From Psychromonas sp. L1A2 (GTDB lineage: Bacteria > Pseudomonadota > Gammaproteobacteria > Enterobacterales > Psychromonadaceae), in the NCBI RefSeq assembly GCF_009828855.1, contig NZ_WUAG01000002.1, forward strand, positions 1,240,001 through 1,304,000: a stretch of DNA of 64,000 nt, read 5' to 3'. Below the pieces are notes generated by a model. The model was not told where the DNA came from. It did no database searches and saw nothing but the letters and a program-made list of their open reading frames with translations. Numbering within the stretch: the stretch's first letter is position 1; each line of letters starts with the position of its first letter. A program made the translations under genes and the position numbers. Of this stretch, positions 38,823-48,023 are shown one piece after another.

Positions 38823-39641
38823 ATGCCCAATTTTTTAAAAAAATCACTCCTCACTATCGCACTTTGTAGTCCTTTTATAACGCCGGCAGTATTAGCCACT
38901 GATCATGTCGAAACAGCAAACCCTTTACTGTATTCAGTGGCATGGAAACAAACAGCAGCAGAATACCAAGCGCTTTACTATCAAGGATTTAATATCGCTC
39001 GTATGCACGTAGAGTTGGCGTTAGCTAAACATAAAAAAGGTGATAAACCACTTGCTATCGTATCTGATTTTGATGACACATTAGTACTGCCTCTTGATTA
39101 CTGGGCAATGTTAGTCGACAAAAATATCGACTTTTTTGACGATCCGATTTGGGATGAATGGATCCCAAAAAATAAAATGGTCGCATCGCCAGGCTCAAAA
39201 GAATTTTTAGCCTTTTGTGCAGAAAATAATGTGGAAATTTTTTATATCACCAGTCGCGAACAAGGCGAAAAAACCTTTGAATATGCACTTGGTAATATCA
39301 AGCACTTAGGTTTCCCATTGAAAGATGAAAGCCACCTTACGGTGTTACGTGACACATCAAATAAAGAAACTCGCCAAAATGAAATAATGAAAGATTATGA
39401 CGTGGCTGTTTTTCTTGGTGATAGCCTAAATGATTTCCGTCGTAAATATTATGTCAAAGGCGATGTTGTAGGACGTAAAGCGAAGATGGAAGAAGACCGT
39501 GATTTATACGGCAAGAAATATGTATTGTTCCCTAACCCAACCGATGGTCATTGGATGGCAGGTATTTTTGGTCAATCAGAACCTGAAGCAAACGATGAAA
39601 ACCGAGAGAAATTAAAACAAGCAGCGGCAGGTAAGCTTTAG
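38823..39641 (+). CDS. Class C acid phosphatase / 5'-nucleotidase, P4 family
   Basis: A 272-residue HAD-superfamily phosphatase. The catalytic loop is DFDDT (82-86, nucleophile Asp82 and Asp84), with ITSREQGEK as the second motif and FLGDSLNDF as the acidic metal-binding motif. It has a signal peptide (cleavage around LAT-D, residue 26) but no lipobox Cys, unlike Haemophilus lipoprotein e(P4). It would dephosphorylate nucleotides in the periplasm, giving nucleosides for the importers encoded on either side. It is monocistronic. Confidence 0.88.
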   Translation: MPNFLKKSLLTIALCSPFITPAVLATDHVETANPLLYSVAWKQTAAEYQALYYQGFNIARMHVELALAKHKKGDKPLAIVSDFDDTLVLPLDYWAMLVDKNIDFFDDPIWDEWIPKNKMVASPGSKEFLAFCAENNVEIFYITSREQGEKTFEYALGNIKHLGFPLKDESHLTVLRDTSNKETRQNEIMKDYDVAVFLGDSLNDFRRKYYVKGDVVGRKAKMEEDRDLYGKKYVLFPNPTDGHWMAGIFGQSEPEANDENREKLKQAAAGKL

Positions 39642-39737
39642 CGTTAATTAAGCAGTTTTAAATAAAACTGTTTTGAATAAAAAGCTCTATTAAATCTATT
39701 GGGTTAAATAGAGCTTTATTTTTATGAGAATTTTCCG

Positions 39738-40667
39738 TTATGAAAGGCTATCTTTCCAATCAACTAACGCTTCAATATGAGCAGGACCAATACCGCAACA
39801 TCCTCCGATAATATTTGCACCGAGGCTATGCCATTTTTTAGCAAATTGTAGATATTCTTCAGGTGATAAATCACGAGAACCTTGAACAGCTTCATTGGCT
39901 TTATGAGCAGCTGAAATAGGGACAAAACTATTCGCAAAGGCACCAATGTTTATCTGCTGGTTGTTATTTTCTCTATTCGCTTTGTTCAGATTTCGCTCTG
40001 ATAATACCTTATTAGTATCACGTATCGCTCGCTCAATGACTTCGGGAATAGAACAGTTAAAGAAAATACCATCAAGGTTACCTTCTCGCAAAATAGCTTT
40101 AATAGCCGTTGTTACCAATTCACCAGAACGTAACCGAGCAGATTCACCTACTTCATCACTCAATGTAAATGCATAATGGCAAGGCTTTGTTGAATCTTTA
40201 AGTACATTAACCATGACCAAGGCTTCTTCAATGCTAGAAATAGTTTCAGCAAACCATAAGTCGACGTGTTGATCTTGTGCATTAAATAAAGTGCTTAATA
40301 TTTCAAAAGCACGTTTTCTCTCAAATAAGTCAGGGCGATAAGATCCAAAAGCAGGCGGTAACGACCCAGCGACTAAAACGTCTCTTTTCGACGATTTAAC
40401 AACATCTTTCGCAATAACGGCAGCTTGCTCAGCTAATGCATGACCTTGTTGTTGATAAAGCACCTCACCAAGATGAAATGGCACACAAGCATAGCTATTA
40501 GCAATAATAATCTCTGCACCTGCATCAATGAATCCTTGATGAGCTTGAGTCACATAATGTGGCGCCTCTATTAATGCTTGTGCACTCCAAAGTGGTTGAG
40601 AAAACGGTGCACCAATGCGCTTAAGTTCTCGTCCCATACCACCATCGAGTATTGTTAATTTTTTCAT
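39738..40667 (-). CDS. Homocysteine S-methyltransferase family protein (MmuM-like)
   Basis: A 309-residue Zn-dependent methyltransferase barrel. The start MKKLTILDGGMGRELKR and the zinc-binding cysteines in FFNCSIPE (about 210) and GGCCGIGP (about 288-295) are characteristic. It would transfer a methyl group from S-methylmethionine or a related donor to homocysteine or another thiol. No cobalamin domain is present. It stands alone and has no clear link with purine use. Confidence 0.82.
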   Translation of the reverse strand: MKKLTILDGGMGRELKRIGAPFSQPLWSAQALIEAPHYVTQAHQGFIDAGAEIIIANSYACVPFHLGEVLYQQQGHALAEQAAVIAKDVVKSSKRDVLVAGSLPPAFGSYRPDLFERKRAFEILSTLFNAQDQHVDLWFAETISSIEEALVMVNVLKDSTKPCHYAFTLSDEVGESARLRSGELVTTAIKAILREGNLDGIFFNCSIPEVIERAIRDTNKVLSERNLNKANRENNNQQINIGAFANSFVPISAAHKANEAVQGSRDLSPEEYLQFAKKWHSLGANIIGGCCGIGPAHIEALVDWKDSLS

Positions 40668-40803
40668 TATGGACTTCTATACGTCTAAATTAATATAGGC
40701 TTATTTAAACATATTCCTAGAAAAAACATAATGAAACTTCATCAGGGTAAAGATGAGGAAAATTCAATATATACCCATCACCATTCAAGATATAAAAATC
40801 AGC

Positions 40804-40866
40804 AAGTCGTGAAGTAGGCAAATTATAGGTATGAAGGTAAAGATCTAACGGATTACTTCACGACTT
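40804..40866. repeat. 13-bp inverted repeat in an unexplained intergenic region
   Basis: AAGTCGTGAAGTA (40804-40816) and its exact complement (40854-40866) enclose 37 bases, and a further ACTTCACG follows in tandem. Within the 695-bp gap 40668-41362 a minus-strand frame of 45 codons (40865-41002, containing SFIERYNVVRVDG) is open but has no ATG near its start. It may be a transposon remnant. Confidence 0.45.
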
Positions 40867-41362
40867 ACTTCACGGGTCCGTCAACTCGAACCACATTGTA
40901 ACGTTCGATAAAACTAGCCATTACCATCAACTGTCGCCTTGTATTGGTGTCCGAGTGAACAACTGAATAATATATCTTGATTGGTAACGGGTGTATGAGA
41001 TTTTACCTTCTCAGCCTAAGCTTAATTTCTTAGTTTCTTAAAAAGATAAAATGAAGCGGGCGAAGTGAATGTTTTGTAGAATGGATTATCACGAACTGTT
41101 TATATATTCACCGATGTAAAAAAGATTCAATAATATTGAAACAAACTCAATATAAAATATCAACACATGAAAATACTTAATCACGCCTAAATATATTTAT
41201 AGTGACTATAATCATTAGATTACACCTTTAGTTACCTCTCTCATTAGATTACAATGATAATATAAAAAGTTGACTTTTTAGTAAATTATCAAATAAATAC
41301 AGGTCTATAATACTGGTTAATTAGTTATCTACTAATAGAATTTAATTATCCTAGGATACAAG

Positions 41363-42457
41363 ATGCCTAATGTTCACCCAAAATTAATAGAAGTCGTGAT
41401 TAATCAAACACCAAGAGCAATGGCTGCTATGTTGGTCGTTTCTTTTGCTTATTTGTTTATATTTATACCATTCATCCCCTTAATTTTTATTTTTACTTGG
41501 TTATTATTTCAAATAATATTAGTTGCATACCGTTTACAAAATGTAAAAATGTTTAAAAAACATTTACAAAATAAAGACACAATAAAAATAAATAAAGCGG
41601 AAGTTTACTTTATTGTTTTGAATGTATTTCAAGCTGCAATGTGGGCTATTGCCTCACTTTTAGTGTTAGCTTATGCACCTCAGCCATTTGAGTTTGTTAT
41701 GTTCTTAGTCTCTGTAGGAGTTATTACAGCAGCCACTTTATCCATGTCATCACTCTATAAAGCCTATTTAATCTTTATCTTTAGCCTTATTACACCTCAA
41801 ATTTTGATCATGCTTTATTATGGAGACGAGCAGCATATTGCATTAGTTATATTCATTATGATCTATATTCCTGCCATTATCTTACTCTCTAAAACAATGT
41901 TAAATAATCGAATATCGAGCATTGAGGCACATGAAGCATTAGAGAAAAGTACCGAAAAATTTCGACAATTATCGATAACAGATGCACTCACTAATATTTA
42001 TAATAGACGTTACTTTTTTGAAATAGCTAAAAATATAATTTTAATCGCCTCTAGAGAACAAAAATGTACTGCTCTTTTAATGCTCGATGTCGATTACTTT
42101 AAGCGTATTAATGACACTTTTGGCCATCAAGCAGGCGATTTTGTATTGATAGAGATAGTTAAGTCGATTAAAGATACGATGCGAAGCAGTGATCTTTTTG
42201 CACGTGTTGGGGGTGAAGAGTTTGCTATTTTACTTAATAACACATCACTTACTAAAGCAAAGGTTATCGCAGAAAAAATCCGTTCTATGATAGAGAATAA
42301 AGAGTTTATTTATAATACTGTTTCTATTAAAACAACCATCAGCATCGGTATATCTGAAGTCAATGAAGGTAACTTTTTACTTGAAAATGTCTATAAAAAA
42401 GCAGATACACAACTCTATAAAGCAAAAGAAAATGGTAGAAATAGAGTCTGTCCATAA
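41363..42457 (+). CDS. Membrane diguanylate cyclase
   Basis: A 364-residue inner-membrane protein: about six hydrophobic helices in residues 20-175, then a GGDEF domain (about 200-362) with an intact active site GGEEF (283-287) and an RSSD inhibitory I-site (274-277) five residues before it. It should make c-di-GMP and be inhibited by product. No known sensory domain is recognisable in the membrane part. It is monocistronic, beside the urate oxidation operon. Confidence 0.9.
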   Translation: MPNVHPKLIEVVINQTPRAMAAMLVVSFAYLFIFIPFIPLIFIFTWLLFQIILVAYRLQNVKMFKKHLQNKDTIKINKAEVYFIVLNVFQAAMWAIASLLVLAYAPQPFEFVMFLVSVGVITAATLSMSSLYKAYLIFIFSLITPQILIMLYYGDEQHIALVIFIMIYIPAIILLSKTMLNNRISSIEAHEALEKSTEKFRQLSITDALTNIYNRRYFFEIAKNIILIASREQKCTALLMLDVDYFKRINDTFGHQAGDFVLIEIVKSIKDTMRSSDLFARVGGEEFAILLNNTSLTKAKVIAEKIRSMIENKEFIYNTVSIKTTISIGISEVNEGNFLLENVYKKADTQLYKAKENGRNRVCP

Positions 42458-42593
42458 CTAAACACAGGGCGTTATCCCTCCATGTTGTTATAGAGAGACT
42501 CTAACTTGAGCATTACGACTTTAAATAAATAACATTAAAGCCGTAACACTCTTGATTTAAATCTAAGTTTTGTATTGATAGACCATACTTAGA

Positions 42594-43826
42594 TTACTGC
42601 TTAGCTTCTTTCTTAATACGGTAGTTTTCAATCCAACTTCCCAACGTTTCACGCTCTTCCTCGGTCATATTGGTTAAATTTGCTAACGGCATATCTTTAT
42701 TTAATACTGCGCGAGAATAAATTTTCTCATGTTGTGTTTCTACCGCTTCTATCGAATCAAGTGTAAAGCCTAATGGCGCACTGCTAAACATCGTTGAAGT
42801 CGGTGTTGCGCTATGACACTCAGTACAGTGTTTTTCTACGATATCCCATGCTTGTGCATCTGAAATCTGTACAACATCAACTCCACCTTCATTGGTTGCA
42901 GTCACTCTCGGCGCAAAGCTTTCCCAAGGAGCAATCGCTAGCATCAATACGAAAAAAGCAGCAATACCGCTTATTAAAACAGAGGGTTTATTAATATGAC
43001 GGTGCTTAAGGTTAAAATAATGTCTTATCCACATCCCAATAACGATCAAAGCAATTAATACTAACCAGCCATATTGATGCGTATAGGTGTGTGAAAAGTG
43101 ATTGCTTAACATGATGAAAATAATCGGCAATGTCGCATAGTTGTTGTGAATAGAACAAAGCTTAGCCTTTAGACCAACTGATGGATCCGGAATCCGCCCT
43201 GCTTCTACTTCTTTCACCAAGTAACGTTGACCAGGCATAATGATGTGATAAACATTACCCGCCATACAAGTACCAATTAACGCACCAATATGGATATAAA
43301 CCGCCTTATCAGCAAAGAGTTGGTCAAATCCCCAAGCCCATAATCCTAGTAATACAACACTTGTAGCCGCGAATAAAAAACCATTTTTAACCAATGCTGA
43401 GTTACATAACGCACGATAAACAACATACCCAACCGCGATACTACCGAATGACGTCCCAATCGCTGCTAATTTAGTTAATTCACTTTTACTGCCGTCTAAT
43501 AAATTAACATCAGCACCAACGTAATACAGCAAGCTAAACAACAATGTACCCGTGATCCAAGTAGTATAAGCTTCCCATTTAAACCAGTGTAACGTTGTTG
43601 GCATGTGCTCTGGGCCATTCTTATATTTAGCGACTTCATAAAAACCACCGCCATGTATCGCCCATAAATCACCACTAATGCCTTTATCAGCCTTTTCTTT
43701 CGGTGGTGTTTCTAAGCTATTGTCTAACCAAGCAAAATAGAACGAGGCGCCGATCCATGCAATACCTGCAATAACGTGGAAATAGCGTAAAATTAGATGT
43801 GCTACTTCAATTAAATAATTTTCCAT
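42594..43826 (-). CDS. puuD: Membrane urate oxidase with cytochrome c domain (PuuD)
   Basis: A 410-residue protein with about eight membrane helices and a C-terminal cytochrome c domain. The membrane part has the PuuD hallmarks RYFHVIAGIAWIGASFYF (14-31), the Trp/His-rich DLWAIHGGGFYEV (53-65) and GNVYHIIMPGQ (190-200). Heme is attached at CTECH (334-338), with Met379 as probable axial ligand. PuuD oxidises urate to 5-hydroxyisourate and passes electrons to the respiratory chain instead of making hydrogen peroxide. It is the third gene of an operon with OHCU decarboxylase and HIU hydrolase. Confidence 0.92.
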   Translation of the reverse strand: MENYLIEVAHLILRYFHVIAGIAWIGASFYFAWLDNSLETPPKEKADKGISGDLWAIHGGGFYEVAKYKNGPEHMPTTLHWFKWEAYTTWITGTLLFSLLYYVGADVNLLDGSKSELTKLAAIGTSFGSIAVGYVVYRALCNSALVKNGFLFAATSVVLLGLWAWGFDQLFADKAVYIHIGALIGTCMAGNVYHIIMPGQRYLVKEVEAGRIPDPSVGLKAKLCSIHNNYATLPIIFIMLSNHFSHTYTHQYGWLVLIALIVIGMWIRHYFNLKHRHINKPSVLISGIAAFFVLMLAIAPWESFAPRVTATNEGGVDVVQISDAQAWDIVEKHCTECHSATPTSTMFSSAPLGFTLDSIEAVETQHEKIYSRAVLNKDMPLANLTNMTEEERETLGSWIENYRIKKEAKQ

Positions 43827-43916
43827 ATTGTTTATCCTGTCTATTTTTTTGCTTTGTTATTTTTATTTTTTGCACTTTATCTGTATGTGTAACACTCTAT
43901 TAACAATACATTTTTA

Positions 43917-44279
43917 CTAGCTTCCTCGGTAAGTTGAATAACCGTATGGTGCTAATAACAAAGGAATATGGTGATGTCTTGAATCCTGTACTTTAAAGCT
44001 GATTTCTGCACTTGGATAAAAACCATCGATGCTTTGCTTTTCCCAGTAATCTTCAAGTGAAAAAACTATTTTATAGGTTGCAAATAACTGCTCAGATGTT
44101 TTACCTTGATACCACCCCGTCTCATGCCAATCATCGATTCGACCATCTTCATTAGTCACCGCTGAAGAGAGTAATGACCATTCATTATCTTTTAAAACAA
44201 ACAGTTGAATCGCAATGCTTGCAGCAGGTTTTCCTAATGCTGTATTGAGTATGTGCGTTGTAATTGGGTTGTTATTCAT
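43917..44279 (-). CDS. uraH: 5-hydroxyisourate hydrolase
   Basis: A 120-residue transthyretin-related enzyme. The conserved active-site residues are visible: His9 in ITTHILN, Arg47 in EDGRIDDW, a His in SRHHHIPLLL and the C-terminal YRGS signature. It hydrolyses 5-hydroxyisourate made by PuuD to OHCU. It lacks a signal peptide. Its start overlaps the end of the decarboxylase gene by four bases. Confidence 0.95.
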   Translation of the reverse strand: MNNNPITTHILNTALGKPAASIAIQLFVLKDNEWSLLSSAVTNEDGRIDDWHETGWYQGKTSEQLFATYKIVFSLEDYWEKQSIDGFYPSAEISFKVQDSRHHHIPLLLAPYGYSTYRGS

Positions 44280-44776
44280 AATAATTTTTCCAAACGTATT
44301 TTAGTGATTTTAGCCTGTTCAGCTCCCGCAATACTCAACTCTATTGAGCGCTGGTTGCCAATTCTATTTCTAATTAAATCCAACATTTCTTGTGCACTTT
44401 TACCTGAAGCACAAACAATAAAGATAAAACCAAATTTCTCTAAATAAGCTTGGTTTAATTGAATCATCTCTTCTAATACTTTACTGCCAGCAAGCGACAT
44501 ACCAGCTTGTTCGTTGCTTGCTGTACCTGACGTATTGGCATATTTTTCATGTAAGGTTTTTAAATTACCTATCTGTGGATGACCAGTAAAAGCAATAAGA
44601 TAGTCTTCGTCTGATAATTGTGAAAAAGCATGTTCCGATGCAGCTAATAAAGCCTTTGAATCGACAAAAGGACGAGCACTAACCATAGCTTCAATCCAAT
44701 TAGGCGCACAGCAGCAACTTTCGAAAACAGCATATGTGTCTTCTGTATTAGCCGTATTTATTTCATTCAAACTCAT
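44276..44776 (-). CDS. uraD: 2-oxo-4-hydroxy-4-carboxy-5-ureidoimidazoline (OHCU) decarboxylase
   Basis: A 166-residue helical protein with the OHCU decarboxylase motifs GHPQIGNL (about 71-78), NEQAGM and FGFIFIVCASGKS. It converts OHCU to S-(+)-allantoin, the last step of urate breakdown to allantoin. A TTG one codon upstream extends the frame, but the ATG at 44776 has AAGGA at a suitable distance. It is first in the uraD-uraH-puuD operon, divergent from the second nucleoside importer. Confidence 0.94.
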   Translation of the reverse strand: MSLNEINTANTEDTYAVFESCCCAPNWIEAMVSARPFVDSKALLAASEHAFSQLSDEDYLIAFTGHPQIGNLKTLHEKYANTSGTASNEQAGMSLAGSKVLEEMIQLNQAYLEKFGFIFIVCASGKSAQEMLDLIRNRIGNQRSIELSIAGAEQAKITKIRLEKLL

Positions 44777-44894
44777 CAACTTTCCTTTTTAAATTCACTC
44801 GATTATTTCTACTGATTGACATGATTTAGCATGAGAAATAATCTTCTTATAAAGACAAAATGACACACAAAAAAACACGACATTTTTTAATTTA

Positions 44895-44941
44895 AGCCCA
44901 TATATGGTGCAAATTAATTTAAAATGTACACTCTTGGTGCT
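44895..44941. promoter_or_regulatory. Pair of NtrC-like sites
   Basis: AGCCCATATATGGTGCA (44895-44911) and TGTACACTCTTGGTGCT (44925-44941) each differ by one base from the conserved GCAC-N6-TGGTGC core of NtrC sites. They are 30 bp apart, three helical turns, as at glnA. They lie between divergent uraD and the ABC operon, about 155-200 bp upstream of the sigma-54-like promoter. Confidence 0.5.
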
Positions 44942-45022
44942 TCTTGCCTCACTTTATATTTTGTTCGTATATAATTACAAAATTGCATCGTGTTATTTTT
45001 AATAACTATAACCTATTGTAAT

Positions 45023-45051
45023 AAAAGGCCATAAAGCCTTTAGCCTTTTTT
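45023..45051. terminator. Hairpin with T run in the uraD-ABC intergenic region
   Basis: AAAAGGC (45023-45029) can pair with GCCTTTT (45043-45049) followed by more T; an alternative shorter stem uses GCCTTT at 45036. No plus-strand gene lies upstream, so it may end a leader or small transcript. Confidence 0.4.
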
Positions 45052-45095
45052 ATAGCAGTTAATTGCTTATTAATTCGATGCAGTTTTTAAATAGC

Positions 45096-45111
45096 TGGTA
45101 AGCTTATTGCT
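45096..45111 (+). promoter_or_regulatory. Candidate sigma-54 promoter of the second ABC operon
   Basis: TGGTAAGCTTATTGCT keeps the GG and GC doublets ten bases apart and the TTGCW part, but has TAAG instead of CACG after TGG. Support comes from the NtrC-like sites upstream and the RutR-like box just downstream. Confidence 0.5.
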
Positions 45112-45126
45112 AATATCATACCAACT

Positions 45127-45142
45127 TTGACCAATTGGACAG
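45127..45142 (+). promoter_or_regulatory. RutR-like box, imperfect
   Basis: TTGACCAATTGGACAG keeps the full left half of the RutR consensus TTGACCANNTGGTCAA and five of seven bases on the right. It lies just after the predicted start (about 45122) of the sigma-54-like promoter, the same arrangement as at xdh. Confidence 0.5.
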
Positions 45143-45279
45143 GTTACAGTAAAAACGCCATGAATAAGGGGTATTTCATCGCATAATATCGATGAGTTCG
45201 CTCTACAAAATAGGTGTAATTAATAGCGGTTAATAACATTAATTAGATCATAATAATCTGTAATAAAAGGGATTTATCA

Positions 45280-46920
45280 ATGAGCAATGTTAAGCGTTTA
45301 GCGATGCTTGGAATCACCAAGGAATACCCAGGCTGTAAAGCGAATGATGAGGTATTTCTAGATATAGAACATGGTGAAATCCATGCGCTGTTAGGAGAGA
45401 ATGGCGCGGGCAAAAGTACCTTAATGAAAATGCTTTATGGTGTAGTAAAACCTGACTCAGGTAGCATTATATGGAATGGGACACCTGTCTCTATTGACCA
45501 ACCTTCGGTAGCACGTGGTTTAGGTATTGGTATGGTTTTTCAGCACTTTTCATTATTTGAAACACTCACTGTTTCAGAGAATATAGCCTTAGTTTTAGGC
45601 GACCAGGCTGGTAACTCAAAAACCTTAGCGCATCGTATCAAAGCCACTTCAGAACGATACGGAATGCCACTCGACCCAGACCGTCGTATTTCAAGTTTAT
45701 CAACAGGTGAACGTCAACGTGTTGAGATTGTACGTTGCTTATTATTAAATCTTCAATTACTTATTTTAGATGAACCTACCTCAGTATTAACACCGCAAGA
45801 AGTCGACAATTTATTTAAAACATTAAGACAACTAACCAAAGAAGGTTGTTCGGTACTGTTTATAAGCCATAAATTACATGAAGTCACCGAGCTTTGTGAT
45901 AGTGCGACGATTTTACGTGCAGGTAAAGTCACTGGGCACTGTCATCCAAAAGACGAAACATCCGAATCTATCGCACGCATGATGGTCGGTGAAGATATTG
46001 CTATCAGTAATGAGTGCCGTCGTTCATTAGGAACTGACGTCTTTGCGAACATTGAAAACTTATCGACCAAGTCAACGGGTCAATTTGACGTTGCCTTGAA
46101 AAATATTAACTTGCAGGTAAAACGCGGTGAAATAGTCGGTATTGCTGGTATAGCAGGTAATGGGCAAGAAGAACTACTTAGAGCTTTATCCGGTGAAGAT
46201 ATTCATCCAAACTCAAAATCTATCACCTTTGCAGGGACAGTGATAGATCAATTAACACCATTACAACGTCGTCGTTTAGGTTTAGCTTTTGTTCCTGAAG
46301 ATCGCTTAGGCCGAGGCGCAGTACCTGATTTAGATTTATGCGATAACGCCCTGCTCACTAGCTTTGATTCAGGTTTAGTTAAAAACGGTTTTTTACTACA
46401 ATCTAAAATAGTTGAGTTAGCAGACAAAATAATCAAAAAATACAAAGTGAAAACAGCAGGTAATCATGACGCTGCTGTAAGTTTGTCGGGCGGTAATTTA
46501 CAAAAATTCATTGTCGGTCGAGAAATAGATCAAGAACCTAACTTTTTACTGATGTCTCACCCAACATGGGGCGTAGATATTGGTGCCCAAGTGGCTATTC
46601 ACGATGCGATTTTACAGTTAAGAGATCGTGGCTGCGCTATCTTAATCGTTTCTGAAGACTTAGATGAACTGTATAAAATCAGTGACCGTTTAGGGGCTAT
46701 TTGTGATGGTCAAATATCACAGTTTTTAGCGCCAGAAGCATTGCCTTTAGTTAAGTTAGGACAATGGATGGCAGGTGATTTTGATACGACAGATTCAACT
46801 ACACCTTCGCCTAAACAATCACCTATAAAGTCATCACCTACAAATTCATCATCTACACAGCCCCCTTTAGCAACATCTACGACAGCTGCCGACAATAAAG
46901 GAGCATCGCAACATGATTAA
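45280..46920 (+). CDS. Second nucleoside/purine ABC importer ATPase (two ABC domains)
   Basis: A 546-residue double-domain ATPase of the same type as that at 34557. First domain: Walker A GENGAGKST (about 37-45), signature LSTGERQR, Walker B LLILDEPTS. Second domain: GIAGNGQEEL, signature LSGGNLQK and LLMSHPTWG in the Walker B position. The last 40 residues are an unusual Ser/Thr/Pro-rich tail (DSTTPSPKQSPIKSSPTNSS region), absent from the other copy. It overlaps the following permease by eight bases. No binding-protein gene is adjacent. Confidence 0.92.
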   Translation: MSNVKRLAMLGITKEYPGCKANDEVFLDIEHGEIHALLGENGAGKSTLMKMLYGVVKPDSGSIIWNGTPVSIDQPSVARGLGIGMVFQHFSLFETLTVSENIALVLGDQAGNSKTLAHRIKATSERYGMPLDPDRRISSLSTGERQRVEIVRCLLLNLQLLILDEPTSVLTPQEVDNLFKTLRQLTKEGCSVLFISHKLHEVTELCDSATILRAGKVTGHCHPKDETSESIARMMVGEDIAISNECRRSLGTDVFANIENLSTKSTGQFDVALKNINLQVKRGEIVGIAGIAGNGQEELLRALSGEDIHPNSKSITFAGTVIDQLTPLQRRRLGLAFVPEDRLGRGAVPDLDLCDNALLTSFDSGLVKNGFLLQSKIVELADKIIKKYKVKTAGNHDAAVSLSGGNLQKFIVGREIDQEPNFLLMSHPTWGVDIGAQVAIHDAILQLRDRGCAILIVSEDLDELYKISDRLGAICDGQISQFLAPEALPLVKLGQWMAGDFDTTDSTTPSPKQSPIKSSPTNSSSTQPPLATSTTAADNKGASQHD

Positions 46921-48001
46921 ATTAGTCCCTCGCGCTCAAGCCTCTGCTAAATGGGGATATTTATCGCCTATCTTAGCGGTATTTTTAACCTTAATTGCTA
47001 GCTCCATTTTATTCATGGCATTAGGTAAAGATCCCGTAGAAGCGCTTTACACCTTTTTTATTAGTCCTATTGCTAATTGGTATGGCGTCACCGAGTTATT
47101 GGTGGTTGCAATCCCAATCCTACTGTGTGCCTATGGCTTAGCTTTATGTTACCGCGCTTCTATATGGAATATTGGTGCTGAAGGTCAACTGTTAACCGGC
47201 GCTGTAGTCGGCACTGTAATGGCATTGCAATTTGTTGATTCGAGTAGTGCTTGGGCCATGCCTTTGACACTAATCGCAGGTATGGTCGGCGGCATGATTT
47301 GCTCAGGTATATCAGCTTTCTTGAATCTACGTTTAAATTGTAATGAAACGTTGGTAACCATAATGATGAACTACATCGCACTTAACACATTGTTATGGGC
47401 AGTCTACGGGCCATTAAAAGATCCCAATGGCTACAACTTCCCTGAAAGTGCTTTGTTTGGCGATAGTACTCTCTTACCTATTTTGTTTGAAGGAACGCGC
47501 TTACACGTCGGTTTATTATTAGTGGTATTAGCGCTTGTCGTGACCTGGGTCTTCATGAGTAAAACCTTCTTAGGTTTTCAAATCAAAGTACTCGGTTTAG
47601 ATAAACCTGCTGCTCACATGGCAGGTTACAAACAGAAAAAATTAGCAGCAATGGTATTTTTAGTATCAGGTGCATTGGCGGGTTTAGCAGGGGCCGTTAT
47701 CGTGACTGGCTCAACAGGGCAATTAATACCTGCCATTTCGCCAGGTTACGGCTACTCAGCAATTATTGTTGCCTTTCTTGGGCGTTTACACCCCGTGGGA
47801 ATAACCTTAGCAGGATTGTTAATTGCACTACTGTTTATGGGTGGCGAAATGTCGCAAATGATCTTGAATTTACCAAGGTCAATAAGTGGAATATTACAAG
47901 GGTTGATACTGTTCTTCTTACTCTCTTGTGACGTGCTTATTCGTTACCGAATTACCTTCACGTTTAAGCGTTCAGGTTTAACTGCTACGGCAAAAAATTA
48001 A
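46913..48001 (+). CDS. Second ABC importer permease, first subunit
   Basis: A 362-residue BPD-transp-2 permease with about ten helices. Landmarks are CYRASIWNIGAEGQLLTGA (about 79-97) and the coupling segment GFQIKVLGLDKPAAHMAGY. It pairs with the permease starting 23 bases downstream. Confidence 0.92.
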   Translation: MIKLVPRAQASAKWGYLSPILAVFLTLIASSILFMALGKDPVEALYTFFISPIANWYGVTELLVVAIPILLCAYGLALCYRASIWNIGAEGQLLTGAVVGTVMALQFVDSSSAWAMPLTLIAGMVGGMICSGISAFLNLRLNCNETLVTIMMNYIALNTLLWAVYGPLKDPNGYNFPESALFGDSTLLPILFEGTRLHVGLLLVVLALVVTWVFMSKTFLGFQIKVLGLDKPAAHMAGYKQKKLAAMVFLVSGALAGLAGAVIVTGSTGQLIPAISPGYGYSAIIVAFLGRLHPVGITLAGLLIALLFMGGEMSQMILNLPRSISGILQGLILFFLLSCDVLIRYRITFTFKRSGLTATAKN

Positions 48002-48023
48002 ACAGTATTAAGGAAATTAACTG

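Noticed and set aside
40865..41002. Short minus-strand coding gene
   Set aside because: Forty-five codons, no suitable start or ribosome-binding site and no recognised family; recorded only as part of an odd intergenic region.
44935..44948. Sigma-54 promoter reading TGGTGCTTCTTGCC
   Set aside because: The GG-to-GC distance is two bases too short.
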